Below, one piece after another: positions 7,097 to 8,088 of a stretch of 8,088 nucleotides of DNA. The position numbers were made by a program, and so were the translations under genes. Each line of letters opens with the position of its first letter. Position 1 is the first letter of the stretch. Source of the DNA: Cycloclasticus sp. (GTDB taxonomy: Bacteria > Pseudomonadota > Gammaproteobacteria > Methylococcales > Cycloclasticaceae); the NCBI GenBank assembly GCA_019090295.1, contig JAHRWG010000167.1, positions 1-8,088 on the forward strand, written 5' to 3'. The notes below the pieces were generated by a model. That model was not told the origin of the DNA. It did no database searches and was given only the letters and a program-made list of their open reading frames with translations.

Positions 7097-8088
7097 CTAC
7101 CACTGAATCGTTTCAACACCATCAAAAGTTAGCTCGCTGCCATCTGCCATTTCAACGACACCAGACGTATCCGGCTGGAGTTCAAGTGCGCCTGCGGCTA
7201 AGTCGTATTCAACTTGTTCACCATCAACGGTAATTGTCCACGGGTTGTCACCGTCTTGAGGGTCTGCTACCAGTTGAACGGTATCTGTCCAACTGTCTCC
7301 ACCATGAAATGTATCCTGGCCCTCTGTGAACAGATAAGAGTCATTTCCATCTCCTCCAAAGGCGGTGTCATTTCCAGTACCTCCACTGAGAGAATCATTA
7401 CCCTCTCCACCTTCGAGCTTGTCATTACCGGCTCCTCCAGAGATGGTGTCATTGCCTCCACCGCCGCTTAGTTTGTCATTCCCACCATTACCAGATAACT
7501 GGTCAGCCTCTTCGCCGCCATTTAGGTGGTCATTTTTATCATCGCCCTTAGCCTGCTTGCCGTGGTCGTCGTCTTTGGCCTGTTTGTCGTCATCGTCCTT
7601 AGCCTGCTTGCCGTGGTCGTCGTCTTTGGCCTGTTTGTCGTCATCGTCCTTGGCATGCTTGCCGTGGTCGTCACCCTCAGCCTCAGTTTCATTTGGAAGG
7701 GTGTCACTGAAGATCGAGCTGTCTTCATCAGTTGAAAGTAGAGTTGTCCAGTCTTCATTCGCTGTTATTTCGACGTTATCAATACCCCATGATTCATCGG
7801 TGATGCTTTGGTGTAACGTTGAGCCAAACCCCAGCTTGACCTCGCCACTATCATCAACGGTTGCTTGAATACTGTAATGGTTAATTCTTTCAGCTCCCCA
7901 CCCAGTAAACTCATTACCTGAGGTCATTGTGTGGTTTTCTTGATCACCATTTAGTTCATTTGAAACAACTTCTGAGTTTACAAAAACTTGGAACCGCTCT
8001 TCACCTTCACCGTTCCAGCCTGTGCCATCCCAACTATCGACCCTGTACATATCAAATTCAACGGTGACGGTTTCGCCTGCATGCTCTG
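7097..8088 (-). CDS. RTX calcium-binding secreted protein, C-terminal part
   Basis: This is the C-terminal 330 or so residues of a larger gene that continues past the right edge. The frame is open through 8088 (EHAGETVTVEFD precedes the Met at 8050), so that Met is internal. Numbering from it, residues up to about 98 form the end of a beta-sandwich-like domain (VDSWDG near the start, ESWGIDNVEI at the end). Residues 127-173 are a charged Asp/Lys/His linker built of 17-residue repeats. Residues 176-239 are RTX nonapeptides (GGxGNDxLS type), which fold into a calcium-binding beta-roll outside the cell. The tail (DTFHGGDSWTDTVQL to GVETIQW) resembles C-terminal type I secretion signals of marine RTX proteins. 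Secretion by a type I system is inferred; no transporter genes are here. The function (adhesin, hydrolase or other) depends on the missing N-terminal part. The gene is convergent with the metH cluster. Confidence 0.88.
   Translation of the reverse strand, partial: EHAGETVTVEFDMYRVDSWDGTGWNGEGEERFQVFVNSEVVSNELNGDQENHTMTSGNEFTGWGAERINHYSIQATVDDSGEVKLGFGSTLHQSITDESWGIDNVEITANEDWTTLLSTDEDSSIFSDTLPNETEAEGDDHGKHAKDDDDKQAKDDDHGKQAKDDDDKQAKDDDHGKQAKGDDKNDHLNGGEEADQLSGNGGNDKLSGGGGNDTISGGAGNDKLEGGEGNDSLSGGTGNDTAFGGDGNDSYLFTEGQDTFHGGDSWTDTVQLVADPQDGDNPWTITVDGEQVEYDLAAGALELQPDTSGVVEMADGSELTFDGVETIQW
7331..7525 (-). repeat. RTX nonapeptide repeat block
   Basis: About seven degenerate nine-residue units of the form GGxGNDxLx lie in tandem (for example GGGGNDTIS, GGAGNDKLE, GGEGNDSLS, GGTGNDTAF). 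The pattern is that of a parallel beta-roll in which the Gly/Asn/Asp loops bind calcium. The first unit (HLNGGEEADQLS) and the last (GGDGNDSYLF) are degenerate, as is usual at the edges of such blocks. Confidence 0.92.
7541..7672 (-). repeat. 51-bp tandem repeat encoding a charged linker
   Basis: Three in-register copies occur at 7541-7591, 7592-7642 and 7643-7672 (the third partial, 30 bases). Copies one and two differ at a single base (7545 versus 7596). The third matches over its length except for two bases, one of which changes Gln to His. Each unit encodes 17 residues that alternate DDDDKQAK with DDDHGKQAK. The near-identity at DNA level points to recent duplication by slippage or unequal recombination, so copy number may vary between strains. 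Confidence 0.93.

Noticed and set aside
7526..7735. Plus-strand reading frame encoding a strikingly hydrophobic, repeated Leu/Val/Phe sequence that looks like a membrane protein
   Set aside because: It is the antisense of the Asp/Lys linker repeat. Codons for Asp and Lys/Gln read as Val/Ile and Leu/Phe on the other strand. The hydrophobicity and repetition follow from the sense gene.
7365..7868. Long plus-strand open frame (167 residues), rich in Ser, Pro and Leu
   Set aside because: It is an antisense shadow of the Gly/Asp/Asn-rich RTX and linker coding, with low complexity and no resemblance to a protein family.

Overview
The window looks like one end of a draft-assembly contig from a gammaproteobacterium of moderate GC, possibly marine. 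Three things suggest this: a MetH of the Escherichia coli type that aligns almost without gaps, thiD and thiE as separate adjacent genes, and an acidic RTX-type secreted protein. The genus cannot be read from the sequence. Positions 1-45 are not biological. They are an Illumina Nextera adapter, with its i5 index, left on the end of the contig.

Layout. Bases 46-242 are non-coding and rich in inverted repeats. On the minus strand lie a metallo-beta-lactamase-fold protein resembling oxygen-binding di-iron (ODP/flavodiiron) proteins (243-998), thiE (1092-1715) and thiD (1719-2495). thiD and thiE are 3 bp apart and surely form one transcript (thiD then thiE). They supply the pyrimidine-phosphorylation and ring-coupling steps of thiamine phosphate synthesis. 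A short divergent promoter region (2496-2626) separates thiD from a plus-strand cluster: metH (cobalamin-dependent methionine synthase), a small glutaredoxin-like protein, and a YfcE/MJ0936-type metallophosphoesterase. These three genes overlap end to start, so they are very probably cotranscribed. The functional link of the last two to methionine synthesis is not evident from sequence.

Convergent to that cluster, on the minus strand, is the C-terminal part of a large secreted calcium-binding RTX protein. It runs off the right edge, so its true start lies outside the window. It shows the end of a beta-sandwich-like domain, a highly charged Asp/Lys/His linker encoded by a nearly perfect 51-bp tandem repeat, an RTX nonapeptide block, and a C-terminal tail of the kind used for type I secretion.

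Most of the window is ordinary housekeeping. The points that deserve a second look are the adapter, the altered metal-ligand motif of the MBL protein, the structured non-coding 46-242 segment, the palindrome upstream of the MBL gene, and the repeat-built linker of the RTX protein. I do not see convincing evidence of an undescribed multi-gene system.
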